Positions 51,645 to 60,299 of a DNA stretch of 64,000 nucleotides are shown piece by piece. Where the stretch lies: contig CAMVMM010000005.1 in assembly GCA_947168565.1 (NCBI GenBank), forward strand, positions 81,653 to 145,652, written 5' to 3'. This stretch comes from an uncultured Clostridia bacterium (GTDB lineage Bacteria; Bacillota; Clostridia; Christensenellales; CAG-138). A program made the position numbers and the translations under genes. The stretch's first letter is position 1. Each line of letters starts with the position of its first letter. The notes beneath the pieces are model-generated. The model did not search any database, was not told the origin of the DNA, and worked only from the letters and a program-made list of their open reading frames with translations.

Positions 51645-52529
51645 ATGAATATAGAATACTGCCGCCTGTTTTTGAAAACCGTGAAGCTTGGCAGCCTGAC
51701 CGCCGCCGCCGAGCAGAGCGGCTACACACAGTCCGCGCTGAGCCACATTATTTCCTCCATGGAAAAGGAATTCGGCTTCGCGCTCTTCACAAGGAGCAAA
51801 GCCGGCGTGGCACTCACGCAGGAGGGGGAGCGGATGCTGCCCTTTATTAGGGACGCGGTGAGCCGCACGGATATAGCGCTTCAAACCGCCGCCGAGATAA
51901 AGGGGCTTAAATCGGGCAGGGTGCGCATAGGGGCGTTTTCCAGCATTGCGATCCGCCGCCTTCCCGCGATAATCCGTGAGTTCAACGCGCTCTATCCCGC
52001 CATCGAGCCGGACGTGCGCGTGGACACCTACCGCGTGATAGAGGAATGGCTTTTGAACGATGAGATCGACTGCGGCTTCATCAGCAACGCTTCAATGAAG
52101 GATATTGCCTTCACCCCGCTTATGAAGGATCGGCTGCTTGCGCTGCTGCCGGAATCGCGCATTGCCTGCGGGCGCGGCAGGCTTGAGGCGGGCGAGATAG
52201 AAAGCATGGATTTTATAGTGCCGGGGGAGGGCAGCAACTACGACATCGGCAGGTATTTCAAGGCGGCGGGAATAAAGCCGCGCGTGCGCTTTGCCGTGAG
52301 CGATGATTACGCCGCCGCCGCAATGGTGAAGCAGGGGCTCGGCATGACCATACTGCCGGAGCTGATACTTGAGGGCATGGGCGAAAGCTTCAACACGGCG
52401 GAGCTTGACCCCGAATGTATCCGAACCATAGGCATAGCAACGCGGAAAAACGCACCCGTTTCGCCCTCATGCCGTGCGTTTACGGAGTTTGCCAAAAGAG
52501 CCTTTGCGCCGGGCGGCCTGTTTGACTGA
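51645..52529 (+). CDS. LysR-family transcriptional regulator
   Basis: A 294-residue regulator. HTH in residues 1-60 (NIEYCRLFLKTVKLGSLTAAAEQSGYTQSALSHIISSMEKEFGFALFTR), effector domain about 90-290. It is divergent from the membrane protein at 50163, the usual arrangement for a LysR regulator and its target, so that gene is the best guess for control. Ligand unknown. Confidence 0.9.
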   Translation: MNIEYCRLFLKTVKLGSLTAAAEQSGYTQSALSHIISSMEKEFGFALFTRSKAGVALTQEGERMLPFIRDAVSRTDIALQTAAEIKGLKSGRVRIGAFSSIAIRRLPAIIREFNALYPAIEPDVRVDTYRVIEEWLLNDEIDCGFISNASMKDIAFTPLMKDRLLALLPESRIACGRGRLEAGEIESMDFIVPGEGSNYDIGRYFKAAGIKPRVRFAVSDDYAAAAMVKQGLGMTILPELILEGMGESFNTAELDPECIRTIGIATRKNAPVSPSCRAFTEFAKRAFAPGGLFD

Positions 52530-52613
52530 GGCTCCGCCGCGCCGAAAAAAGCAAAAAGCCTGCGCGGTGCAAAGCAAACGCCGCAAAACCTTTAATGGGC
52601 AAAACTAATATAT

Positions 52614-52642
52614 TTGCTCTGCGATAAAGAAGAATGTATAAT
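52614..52642 (+). promoter_or_regulatory. Promoter of the ECF transporter operon
   Basis: TTGCTC (52614-52619), 17 bases, TATAAT (52637-52642), 35 bp before ecfA1. Confidence 0.62.
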
Positions 52643-52677
52643 AAAATATTGCGAAAAAGCGATATGAGGACGGTGCG

Positions 52678-53508
52678 ATGATAAGCATAAGCAATATCGA
52701 ATACAGCTACGACGGCGCGCTCAAAAAGGCGCTGGACGGCGTTAGCCTTGAGATAGGCGAGGGAGAGTTTGTGGCGATAGTGGGCCATAACGGCAGCGGC
52801 AAATCCACCCTTGCCAAGATGCTGAACGCGCTTCTGCTGCCGGATAAGGGCAGCGTGAGCGTTTTCGGCATGGACACCTCGGACGAGGAAAAAACGCTTG
52901 ACATACGAAAAAAAGTGGGCATTGTTTTCCAGAATCCGGATAATCAGATAGTCACCACCGTGGTGGAGGAGGACGTGGGCTTCGGCCCGGAGAACTTAGG
53001 CGTGCCGACGGAGCAGATAATAGAGCGCGTGCATAGCGCGCTTGAGGCGGTGGGTATGCTTGAATACGCAAAGCACGCGCCGCACATGCTCTCCGGCGGT
53101 CAGAAGCAGCGCATAGCGATAGCCGGCGTGCTGGCGATCGACCCGGACGTGCTGGTGTTTGACGAGGCAACGGCGATGCTCGATCCGTTGGGCAGAAAGG
53201 CGGTAATAGAGATCGCCTCAAGGCTGAACCGTGAAAAGGGCAAAACCGTGGTGATGATAACCCAGTATATGGAGGAGGTCACGGCGGCGGACCGCGTGAT
53301 AGTGATGAGCGGCGGCAAAATAGCCATGGAGGGCACGCCGGAGCAGATCTTCCGAAAGGGCGACGAGCTGCGCGCGCTGCGGCTGGACGTGCCGGTGATG
53401 GTGGAGCTTCGTGATATGCTTGTGCGCGAAGGACTTATGAAGGAAAGCAACGTGCTGGACGTTTCACAGATGGCGGAGGTAATATGCCCATTATTGTTGA
53501 AAAACTGA
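52678..53508 (+). CDS. ecfA1: Energy-coupling factor transporter ATPase EcfA1
   Basis: A 276-residue ABC ATPase: Walker A GHNGSGKST (36-44), Q-loop VFQNPDNQIVTTVVEEDVGFG, signature LSGGQKQRIAIAG, Walker B VLVFDEATAMLD and switch His-equivalent TQYMEEV. With EcfA2 and EcfT it powers uptake of vitamins or metal ions through separate S components, none of which is in the window. It overlaps ecfA2 by 25 nt. Confidence 0.95.
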   Translation: MISISNIEYSYDGALKKALDGVSLEIGEGEFVAIVGHNGSGKSTLAKMLNALLLPDKGSVSVFGMDTSDEEKTLDIRKKVGIVFQNPDNQIVTTVVEEDVGFGPENLGVPTEQIIERVHSALEAVGMLEYAKHAPHMLSGGQKQRIAIAGVLAIDPDVLVFDEATAMLDPLGRKAVIEIASRLNREKGKTVVMITQYMEEVTAADRVIVMSGGKIAMEGTPEQIFRKGDELRALRLDVPVMVELRDMLVREGLMKESNVLDVSQMAEVICPLLLKN

Positions 53509-54335
53509 CGCATAAATATATGCCGAATACCGATAATGAGTTCGTTGCGGTGCAGGATATCAGCCTGACGATCGACGACGGCGAGTTTTTCGGCATAATC
53601 GGTCACACCGGCAGCGGCAAATCCACCTTTATTCAGCATCTCAACGGGCTTATGCAGCCCACGAGCGGCAGCGTAACGGTGGACGGCTTCGATATGAGCG
53701 ATAAAAAGCAAAGGGTCAGGGGCAGAGCGCTCGTAGGCATGGTTTTCCAATATCCGGATTATCAGCTCTTCGACAGCACCGTGCTGGACGACGTTTCCTT
53801 CGGCCCCAAAAACATGGGGCTTGACGCGGAGGAGGCAAGGCAGCGCTCCCTTGAGGCGATGCGCATGGTGGGGCTGGAGCCGGAGCACTTCGCCGAAAAA
53901 TCGCCCTTTGAGCTTTCCGGCGGCGAAAAGCGCAGGGCGGCGCTTGCGGGAATTATTGCAATGCGCCCCAAATACCTTGTGCTGGATGAGCCGATGGCGG
54001 GGCTGGACCCCTCCGGAAGGCGCGAGATACTTGCCACCATAGATTCCCTTCGGGAGGAGCTTAAATGCACCGTGATAATGGTGAGTCACTCCATGGAGGA
54101 CGTGGCGCGCGCGGCGGGGCGCATAGCCGTGATGAACGACGGCAGGCTGTACGCCGTTGGCACGCCGGACGAGATCTTTTCCAAAACGAAGGAGCTTATC
54201 TCCATGGGGCTGGACGCGCCGCAGACCGCGCGGCTTGCGCAGGAGCTTCGGGAGCGGGGCTTTGACGTGCCGCAGGATATTTACACAAACGAGCGCTTTG
54301 TGAAGTGGCTCAGAGGGAGGGTGAAGCATGCTTAA
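53484..54335 (+). CDS. ecfA2: Energy-coupling factor transporter ATPase EcfA2
   Basis: A 283-residue ABC ATPase: GHTGSGKSTFIQHLNGL, VFQYPDYQLFDSTVLDDVSFGPKN, LSGGEKRRAALAG, LVLDEPMAGLDPSGR and MVSHSMEDVA with the switch His. EcfA2 features (YPEYQLF-type Q loop) separate it from EcfA1. Overlaps ecfT by 8 nt. Confidence 0.95.
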   Translation: MPIIVEKLTHKYMPNTDNEFVAVQDISLTIDDGEFFGIIGHTGSGKSTFIQHLNGLMQPTSGSVTVDGFDMSDKKQRVRGRALVGMVFQYPDYQLFDSTVLDDVSFGPKNMGLDAEEARQRSLEAMRMVGLEPEHFAEKSPFELSGGEKRRAALAGIIAMRPKYLVLDEPMAGLDPSGRREILATIDSLREELKCTVIMVSHSMEDVARAAGRIAVMNDGRLYAVGTPDEIFSKTKELISMGLDAPQTARLAQELRERGFDVPQDIYTNERFVKWLRGRVKHA

Positions 54336-55143
54336 GGATATAACCCTCGGTCAGTACGTTCCGGGCGATTCCACGCTGCACAGGCTCGATCCCAGAGTCA
54401 AGATACTGCTGATGATCGCGTACATAGTGGCGGTTTTCCTTGTGAAAAGGATAGAGGTTTTCCCGATCGTCATAATCTTTACCGTTGCCGTTACGCTGCT
54501 TTCCCGCGTTCGCCTTTCGTACCTTGCAAAGGCGCTCAAGCCCATGAAGCTGCTGCTGCCGCTGATGTTTTTGATGAACCTTTTCTTTATCAAAACGGGC
54601 GAGCTCATCTTCAAATGGTGGATAATCGAAGTTTATAAGGACGGGCTTATAAACGCGGTGTTCATAGTGCTGCGCCTTGCAACGCTCGTTGCCGGCACCA
54701 GCCTTCTGACGCTGACCACAACGCCCATCGCGCTCACGGACGGCATTGAAAAGCTGCTTTCGCCGCTGAAAATAATCAAATTTCCCGCGCATGAGCTTGC
54801 CATGATGATGACCATCGCGCTGCGCTTCATCCCCACCCTTGTGGAGGAGGCGGATAAAATCATGAAGGCGCAGCTTGCAAGGGGAGCCGATTTTGAAAGC
54901 GGAAACGTCATAAAGCGCGCCAAGGCGATGATACCCATACTGATACCGCTTTTTGTGAATTCCTTCCGCCGTGCGGATGAGCTTGCCATGGCTATGGAGA
55001 GCCGCTGCTACCATGGCGGCGAGGGGCGCACGAAGATGCGCGTTTACTCATTCAAAACCATAGACCTTATAGCCGTGATAGTGATGGCGCTTTTGATCGC
55101 CGCCGTGGTGCTGTTGAATAAGTATATGCCCGCCGTATGGTAA
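54328..55143 (+). CDS. ecfT: Energy-coupling factor transporter transmembrane protein EcfT
   Basis: A 271-residue protein with five or six membrane helices and the coupling motifs of EcfT: ARGADFESGNVIKRAKAMIPILIPLFVNSFRRADELAMAMESR includes both A-R-G and A-M-E-S-R helices that dock on the ATPases. It begins MLKDITLGQYVPGDSTLHRLDPRVKI, the family start. In many Firmicutes truA follows, here an exonuclease gene. Confidence 0.95.
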   Translation: MLKDITLGQYVPGDSTLHRLDPRVKILLMIAYIVAVFLVKRIEVFPIVIIFTVAVTLLSRVRLSYLAKALKPMKLLLPLMFLMNLFFIKTGELIFKWWIIEVYKDGLINAVFIVLRLATLVAGTSLLTLTTTPIALTDGIEKLLSPLKIIKFPAHELAMMMTIALRFIPTLVEEADKIMKAQLARGADFESGNVIKRAKAMIPILIPLFVNSFRRADELAMAMESRCYHGGEGRTKMRVYSFKTIDLIAVIVMALLIAAVVLLNKYMPAVW

Positions 55144-55151
55144 GGCTCGAA

Positions 55152-55207
55152 GCGCAAAGCTTGAAACGCAAAGCTTGAAGCGCAAAGCTTGAAGCGCAAA
55201 GCTTGAA
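55152..55207. repeat. 14-bp tandem repeats, four copies
   Basis: GCGCAAAGCTTGAA at 55152, 55166 (first base A), 55180 and 55194. Each has an AAGCTT palindrome. It lies between ecfT and the exonuclease gene. Confidence 0.88.
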
Positions 55208-55249
55208 GCTTTATGCTTGCAGGGCAGGGCTCGAAGGAAGGGGGAGCGG

Positions 55250-55810
55250 ATGCACAGCGCGGAGAGGTTTGCCGTGATAGACACGGAAACGAATTGGGAC
55301 AACCAACTGATGAGCATCGGCATTGTGATTGCGGATCGTGAAAATATGCGCGCGCTCGACGCCAGGTATTATATCATCGTGCCGGAGATGGAGCGCGGGG
55401 GTATGTATTCCGCCAGCCTGTTTCTTTACGAAAAATACGAGGCGCTGATGCGGCACGAGCTTGAGAGCGAGGCCGTGGATTTTCTTGCCAAGCACGGCGT
55501 TAAAAAGCTTTTTGCCTATAATGCCCGCTTTGACAAGGGGCTTTTGCCGGAGCTTTCAACCTATTTATGGCACGATATAATGGCGATAGCCGCATACAGG
55601 CAGTTCAATAAAAGCATACCCGATTCCGCGCCCTGCTATAATACGGGCAGGCTGAAGCGGGGCTTCGGCGTGGAGTCCATACTGCGGATGCTTTCGGGCG
55701 AAAAGGATTATATGGAAACGCACAACGCCGTGATCGACGCGCTGGACGAGCTGACCATAATGCGGCTGCTCGGGCAGCCTTTTGAGGCGTATGAGCAGGC
55801 ATTGTTATAG
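55250..55810 (+). CDS. DEDD-type 3'-5' exonuclease-like protein
   Basis: A 186-residue protein. ExoI motif FAVIDTETNWDNQLMSIG (D-x-E), ExoII around FAYNARFDKG (N-x3-D), ExoIII near ETHNAVIDALDELTIMRLL (H-x4-D), i.e. the DEDDh set, in the right order and spacing. Probably acts on RNA or DNA ends; substrate not known. ATG 55250 follows GGGGGAG. It is outside the operon logic of ecf genes and separated from them by the 14-bp repeats. Confidence 0.8.
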   Translation: MHSAERFAVIDTETNWDNQLMSIGIVIADRENMRALDARYYIIVPEMERGGMYSASLFLYEKYEALMRHELESEAVDFLAKHGVKKLFAYNARFDKGLLPELSTYLWHDIMAIAAYRQFNKSIPDSAPCYNTGRLKRGFGVESILRMLSGEKDYMETHNAVIDALDELTIMRLLGQPFEAYEQALL

Positions 55811-55845
55811 CGCACAGATTGAACTGAGATTCTTTTAAAAAAGAA

Positions 55846-55874
55846 TTGACATATCAAATAACATATAGTATACT
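55846..55874 (+). promoter_or_regulatory. Promoter of the lipoprotein gene at 55907
   Basis: Perfect TTGACA (55846-55851), 17 bases, TATACT (55869-55874), 32 bp before the start. Confidence 0.8.
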
Positions 55875-55906
55875 GCTTACATACTGCGAGTTGGAGGTGT
55901 TATCTA

Positions 55907-56815
55907 ATGAAAAAATTGTTGGCCATCGCATTATGCGCAGTATTCGTTGCCGGGCTTTCTGCCTGCACTCCTGCTGTGAACGAAACGACCACCGGAGCGT
56001 CCTTCCCTGTGCCGGCATCGGAAGCGGCGGCGTCCGATGTTAAGAACGGACAGCAAACCATGCAGTTCGCATCGGTTGACTCAAATTGGAAGCTCGAAAA
56101 TCAAATCGATCGCGCTCCGACTGTTTTTGAGGGCGTACTTATCGATGAAAAGCCATCGACCGTGAGCGGCACTCGGGATCAATACTTTAGCGTAAGCAGG
56201 GTATATCGCGGTAAGATCCTTGCAGGGGAGGTCGTTAATGTTGTTTCATCCGCCGCCTCGAACCCTGTTCAGGGCTCCGAATGCCTTATTCTTGCAGAGC
56301 CGATGGCATCCGTTTACAGCAATAAGCAGCTTTATTATTCCGCTTCGATCCTGATAGTAAAAGGCGATGACGGAAGCGCGAAATGCGAAATTGACTCGAT
56401 CGACGGAAGGAGTTATGCAGAAATCACCGAAACCGTGGCTTTGCGCGCAGATTCGCAGCCGTATACCGGGGACGATGCCGTTTTCGGAGAATACTGCTCT
56501 GTTGAAGACATAGATGCGATCATCGATTTCTCGGAGCTTGTCGCCATCGTGCGCCCCGTTTCCGTGGTTTCGGATATAAACGACCGCACGAGCTATTGCT
56601 GCGAGACGGTTTCTGTGCTCAAGGGCAGACCGGATAACGAAAGGCTGACGGTCGCTGCGTTCAAAAACGCCATGCAGCTCGATAAAGAATACGTTGTTCT
56701 GCTCAGTAAACACACCGAAAAGGGCGATGGCATCTATATGATGAGCTCGCAGCACAGTCTGATCGAAGCGGGCAGCACAGAGGCAAAAACAGTGCTGAAC
56801 GCACTCGCTCACTGA
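55907..56815 (+). CDS. Lipoprotein of unknown function
   Basis: A 302-residue protein with signal peptide MKKLLAIALCAVFVAGLSAC (Cys20 lipidated), a short Ala/Ser-rich linker and a 250-residue exported part. Two internal copies of a similar unit can be traced: VFEGVLIDEKPS...QYFSVSRVYRGKILAGEVVNVVS and LVAIVRPVSVVSDI...YCCETVSVLKGRPDNERLTVA, both with the pattern 'V.v........ v..V.kG', as in secreted proteins with OB-like repeats. Its ribosome site is TTGGAGGTG. Codon use is more balanced than in neighbours. Role unknown. Confidence 0.75.
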   Translation: MKKLLAIALCAVFVAGLSACTPAVNETTTGASFPVPASEAAASDVKNGQQTMQFASVDSNWKLENQIDRAPTVFEGVLIDEKPSTVSGTRDQYFSVSRVYRGKILAGEVVNVVSSAASNPVQGSECLILAEPMASVYSNKQLYYSASILIVKGDDGSAKCEIDSIDGRSYAEITETVALRADSQPYTGDDAVFGEYCSVEDIDAIIDFSELVAIVRPVSVVSDINDRTSYCCETVSVLKGRPDNERLTVAAFKNAMQLDKEYVVLLSKHTEKGDGIYMMSSQHSLIEAGSTEAKTVLNALAH

Positions 56816-56948
56816 CACGAATCCGATTGCGGCAATCTGCAAAACGGCGCTGTTTGAGAGTACCCCTGCGCGGATGTGCCCAAGCAGCGCCGCTTATTGA
56901 CGCCTTTACGCAGCCTCAAAATATATCTGTAGAACCGTGAAAAAAAGC

Positions 56949-56977
56949 TTGACAGCGAGCCTAAGTGTGAATATAAT
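56949..56977 (+). promoter_or_regulatory. Promoter of infC-rpmI-rplT
   Basis: Perfect TTGACA (56949-56954), 17 bases, perfect TATAAT (56972-56977). Confidence 0.85.
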
Positions 56978-56983
56978 AATACT

Positions 56984-57124
56984 GCTCAAGAAGAAGCCGC
57001 CCGCTTCTCACTCGCCGCAGGTATTTATGCAGGCGCAGTAGTTTGGCAAAAAGCTCAGCTTATTTGTGCGCGGCGCGGAATGCGGCGCGTTTTCTTTTTG
57101 AAAAAATCAATTAAGGTGGTGGAT
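56984..57124 (+). promoter_or_regulatory. Leader of the infC operon
   Basis: About 140 nt between promoter and start. It contains GC-rich direct repeats (GCGGCGCG twice near 57072-57090) followed by TTTTCTTTTT, resembling an attenuator. The operon is controlled by L20 binding in other Firmicutes; I could not fold a clear L20 site by eye. The stretch 56816-56945 before the promoter shows nothing recognisable. Confidence 0.45.
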
Positions 57125-57652
57125 ATCATAGCAACTCAGGAATTATTGATCAATGAAGAGATCCCCGATAAGGAGGTTCGTCTCATTGGAAGCGACGGCG
57201 AACAGCTTGGCATAGTGAAGATCGACCATGCGCTGCGCATCGCCGAGGAAAAGGATCTTGATCTCGTTCGCATAGCGCCGAACGCGAACCCGCCCGTTTG
57301 CAAAATCATGGACTACGGCAAGGCTCGCTTCGAGCAGATGAAGCGCGAGAAAGAGCAAAGAAAGAACCAGGCAACCATAGAAACCAAGGAGATCCGCCTT
57401 TCCTCCACGATCGATACGCACGATATGGAGGTCAAGGCCAAGGCGTGCATCAAGTTCCTGAAAAGCGGCAATAAGGTCAAGGCTTCCATCCGTTTCCGCG
57501 GCAGACAGATCAGCCACGGCGACGTCGGTCTGGACGTTATGAACGCTTTCTATGAAATGGTTCAGGAATACGCGGTCATGGAGCGCTCCGCAAAGCAGGA
57601 GGGCAGAAACATGACCATGATACTGAGCCCCAAACCAGCTACCAAGAACTGA
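57125..57652 (+). CDS. infC: Translation initiation factor IF-3
   Basis: A protein of about 175 residues. [27 protein letters not shown] is the IF-3 N-domain start, then [23 protein letters not shown] (linker) and the C-domain [43 protein letters not shown]. No ATG or TTG is placed at the family start; ATC 57125 (or ATA 57128) lies 5-8 bases after AAGGTGGTG. infC is known to use AUU/AUC starts which IF-3 itself discriminates against, so this is the likely start. Confidence 0.95.
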   Translation: MIATQELLINEEIPDKEVRLIGSDGEQLGIVKIDHALRIAEEKDLDLVRIAPNANPPVCKIMDYGKARFEQMKREKEQRKNQATIETKEIRLSSTIDTHDMEVKAKACIKFLKSGNKVKASIRFRGRQISHGDVGLDVMNAFYEMVQEYAVMERSAKQEGRNMTMILSPKPATKN

Positions 57653-57675
57653 TAATTATTTTAGGAGGAATACCC

Positions 57676-57876
57676 ATGCCGAAAATCAAGACCCACAGGG
57701 GCGCCGCAAAGCGTTTCAGCTTCACCAAGAGCGGCAAGATCAAAAGGGGCAGGGCTTATAAGAGCCACATCCTTACCAAGAAAACCACCAAGCGCACCCG
57801 TAACCTTCGCAAGACGGCTTACATCGCTGAGGAAGAGCAGTCCAAGATCAGCAAGCTGATCCCCTACAAGAGATAA
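57676..57876 (+). CDS. rpmI: 50S ribosomal protein L35
   Basis: A 66-residue basic protein: [42 protein letters not shown]. Standard place between infC and rplT; ribosome site AGGAGG at 57663-57668. Confidence 0.97.
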   Translation: MPKIKTHRGAAKRFSFTKSGKIKRGRAYKSHILTKKTTKRTRNLRKTAYIAEEEQSKISKLIPYKR

Positions 57877-57891
57877 GGAGGACAAGGAACT

Positions 57892-58251
57892 ATGGCAAGG
57901 ATCAAAAGAGCAGTCAACGCCGTTAAGAAGCGTCGCAAGGTTTTTAAGCTCGCAAAGGGCTATTATGGAGCAAAGAGCAAGCTCTACCGCGCTGCAAGCC
58001 AGCAGGTCATGAAGTCCATGGCCTACGCCTACGTGGGCCGTAAGCTCAAAAAGAGGGAGTATCGCCGCCTCTGGATCGCCCGTATCAACGCGGGTGCAAG
58101 GCTCTGCGGCACCAACTACTCCAACCTCATCCACGGCCTCAAGCTCGCGGGCGTAGATATGAACCGCAAGGTTCTCGCGGATCTCGCCGTCACCGATATG
58201 ACCGCGTTCAACGAGCTTGTGAACGTTGCAAACAACGCGCTCAAGGCTTGA
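57892..58251 (+). CDS. rplT: 50S ribosomal protein L20
   Basis: A 119-residue protein: MARIKRAVNAVKKRRKVFKLAKGYYGAKSKLYR, RRLWIARINAGARLCGTNYSNLIHGLK and VDMNRKVLADLAV. Binds 23S rRNA early in assembly and often represses its own operon. Followed by a terminator. Confidence 0.97.
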   Translation: MARIKRAVNAVKKRRKVFKLAKGYYGAKSKLYRAASQQVMKSMAYAYVGRKLKKREYRRLWIARINAGARLCGTNYSNLIHGLKLAGVDMNRKVLADLAVTDMTAFNELVNVANNALKA

Positions 58252-58275
58252 TTCAATTCAATAATCAATAATAAT

Positions 58276-58310
58276 GCCGCCCCGGTGCATCGTGCGCCGA
58301 GGCGGTTTTT
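58276..58310 (+). terminator. Terminator after rplT
   Basis: CCGCC...GGCGG with an inner GGTGC/GCGCC-like pairing, then TTTTT. Confidence 0.85.
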
Positions 58311-58343
58311 CTATGGTTTTCGCGTAAGGTATTTAGTGTAATA

Positions 58344-59687
58344 TCAGCCGTTCATGGAGATGCGCAGCACGAGCAGCGCGTCTATAAGGCTGAGCTCGCC
58401 GTCCTGATTCACGTCGCAGCTTTCAAGGTCGAGCTCGCCCTCATCGGTGCATTCGATCAGGTGGCGCATGATGAGCAGCGCGTCAAGGATATTCACCTCA
58501 CCGTCGCCGTTCGCGTCGCCAAGGGTAACGTTCGCTTCGAATACCGCGGTAACATCGGTATAGGTGAAATTGCGCAGGTTTATCTGAACGGAGGTGCTGA
58601 TGGGCTCGCCCTCAGGATCCGCGGTGTCGAACCAGCCGATGAAGCTGCTGCCCTCGGCGGCCTCGGCGCGGATATTGCCCATGTCGTAATCGCCGTTGTA
58701 GTAGTAGCCCACGGTGCCGTTTCCGATGGTGCGAACGCGATCGAGCTTCAGCGCGGGGATGCCGGAAAGGTCGAAATCGGTTATCTCATTCGCAAGGCAG
58801 TAAAGCTCCCGAAGCTTCGTGCAGGAGGAAAGCTCAAGCTCGGTGAGCTTGTTTGTGGAGCAGTCCAGCATCAAAAGCTCGCCGCAGCCCGATACGTTCA
58901 GCTCCGCTATCTCGTTATTCTGGCAGGAAATATATTTTACCTCGGGGCAGAAGGAAGCATCCAGCGCTGTGAGCGCGCAGTTTGCGGCGGAGAGGCTGGT
59001 AAGGGAAGCGCAATCCGAAAGGTCAAGCTCGGAAATGCCTGTGTTTTCGGCAAAAATATCGGTAAGCTGCGTGCAGCCTGTAAGATCAAGCTGCTCGATC
59101 GTGGAGAAATTGCAGGAAAGCTGCTCAAGCTCGGGGCAGGAGGAAAGATCGAGCGAGGCGATCTGGAGCCCGTCGCACCAAAGCTGCTGCAGCCCGGGGC
59201 AGGAGGAAACGTCCAGCTCATTCAGCCGGTTTCCGCTCACCTGAAGCTCGATAAGCTCGCCGCAGCCGGAAAAATCAAGCGCGGTGATATTGCATTCGCT
59301 CACCTGAAGCACCTTGAGCGCCGCGCAGTTTGAAACGTCGAGCCCGCCAAAGAGCGTGTTGTAGCCCATGCGGATCGCCATGATGCGCTTTTCGCCGCTT
59401 ACCTCCACCCACTCAAAGCGCTTTATCCACGGGCTGCTCTCCCAGGTTTCGGGGTTCGCAGCATCATAGCTGCTTGAAAGCCTTTGCCCGTTTTTAACGC
59501 CGCTTTCGTCCTCAAGCTCAAGGAAGGAGGCAACGGCGATATAGTCGTGCTCATTGTACCCCTCCGGCACGGTGATGTCGGGCGCGCCGGCCTCGGCACG
59601 GAGCGCGGCGGGGGCGAAGGGGAGCGCGGTGAGCGCGAAGACGAGCGCGGTGAGCGCGGCGAGAGCGGTTCTTGCAAGCTTTTTCAT
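58344..59687 (-). CDS. Secreted leucine-rich-repeat protein with dockerin
   Basis: A 447-residue protein. Signal peptide in the first 32 residues (MKKLARTALAALTALVFALTALPFAP), an N-terminal region to about 110, then about ten LRR units of about 21 residues of the type LDVSSCPGLQQLWC (Cys-containing, 'LdlS.C..L..L.c....l..'), a beta module near 310-375 (YYYNGDYDMG...FIGWFD), and a C-terminal type I dockerin: two copies of an EF-like loop, DANGDGEVNILDALLIMRHL and DVNQDGELSLIDALLVLRI. Dockerins bind cohesins on scaffolds; none is in view. ATG 59687 follows AAGGAGT. Confidence 0.9.
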   Translation of the reverse strand: MKKLARTALAALTALVFALTALPFAPAALRAEAGAPDITVPEGYNEHDYIAVASFLELEDESGVKNGQRLSSSYDAANPETWESSPWIKRFEWVEVSGEKRIMAIRMGYNTLFGGLDVSNCAALKVLQVSECNITALDFSGCGELIELQVSGNRLNELDVSSCPGLQQLWCDGLQIASLDLSSCPELEQLSCNFSTIEQLDLTGCTQLTDIFAENTGISELDLSDCASLTSLSAANCALTALDASFCPEVKYISCQNNEIAELNVSGCGELLMLDCSTNKLTELELSSCTKLRELYCLANEITDFDLSGIPALKLDRVRTIGNGTVGYYYNGDYDMGNIRAEAAEGSSFIGWFDTADPEGEPISTSVQINLRNFTYTDVTAVFEANVTLGDANGDGEVNILDALLIMRHLIECTDEGELDLESCDVNQDGELSLIDALLVLRISMNG

Positions 59688-59730
59688 ATAATTACTCCTT
59701 TTCGTTTCATAATGCCTGTGGCATGAGATT

Positions 59731-59759
59731 ATTTTATATCCCGATGCGCGTTCTGTCAA
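59731..59759 (-). promoter_or_regulatory. Promoter of the LRR-dockerin gene
   Basis: On the minus strand TTGACA, 17 bases, TAAAAT (or TATAAA at 15). Confidence 0.6.
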
Positions 59760-59774
59760 GAAAAAATGCCGCCC

Positions 59775-60299
59775 TCATTTTGAGCGCAGCAGGGAATCAA
59801 CGAGCGCGGAAGTTTGCCTGTCGTTTCTGCAGCGGATGAATTTTTCGGGGTATCTTTCCGCAAGCGCGGCGTATCCCTTTTTTATCTCGCGCGTTCTGCC
59901 GTCATGCAGTATCCATTTTATAAACTCAAGGTCGATCTTTTCATCGCACCCCTCCGTTATGCTTGCGCGGGAGCGGCCCTTGTATTTGAAATACCTTTTG
60001 TATGCCCGAATCAGGCAGCGGGGGGCGGGGAAGTCCAAAAAAATTATCCTGTCCGCCTCGTCCATGCGCCGCTCATAGAAAAGCTTTTTGTAGTTCCCGT
60101 CGATCACCCAGCCCTTTTCGCTGTTTATATCCAAAAAATCGGAAACCATTTTCAGCTTTGCGTCCAAAGCCCGCTCTTTCCAGCCGGGCAGCCAATGCAC
60201 GGTGTCAAGATGCAGCACGGGCAGCTCGAGCCCGTCCGAAAGCCTTGAAGCAAGCGTGCTTTTGCCCGCGCCGCTGTAGCCGATCACCGCAATCTTCAT
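59775..60299 (-). CDS. P-loop nucleotide kinase-like protein (FlaR/AAA_17 type)
   Basis: A 174-residue protein: MKIAVIGYSGAGKSTLASRLS (Walker A), LPVLHLDTVHWLPGW, WVIDGNYKKLFYERRMDEADRIIFLDFPAPRCLIRAYKR. This is the pattern of the 'DNA topology modulation protein FlaR-related' adenylate-kinase-like family. Substrate unknown. It overlaps the transporter gene upstream by 4 nt. Confidence 0.85.
   Translation of the reverse strand: MKIAVIGYSGAGKSTLASRLSDGLELPVLHLDTVHWLPGWKERALDAKLKMVSDFLDINSEKGWVIDGNYKKLFYERRMDEADRIIFLDFPAPRCLIRAYKRYFKYKGRSRASITEGCDEKIDLEFIKWILHDGRTREIKKGYAALAERYPEKFIRCRNDRQTSALVDSLLRSK

Noticed and set aside
57060-57100. Clear intrinsic attenuator ahead of infC
   Set aside because: The GC-rich segment is a direct repeat and does not give a stable hairpin by eye, so only a possible leader element is listed.
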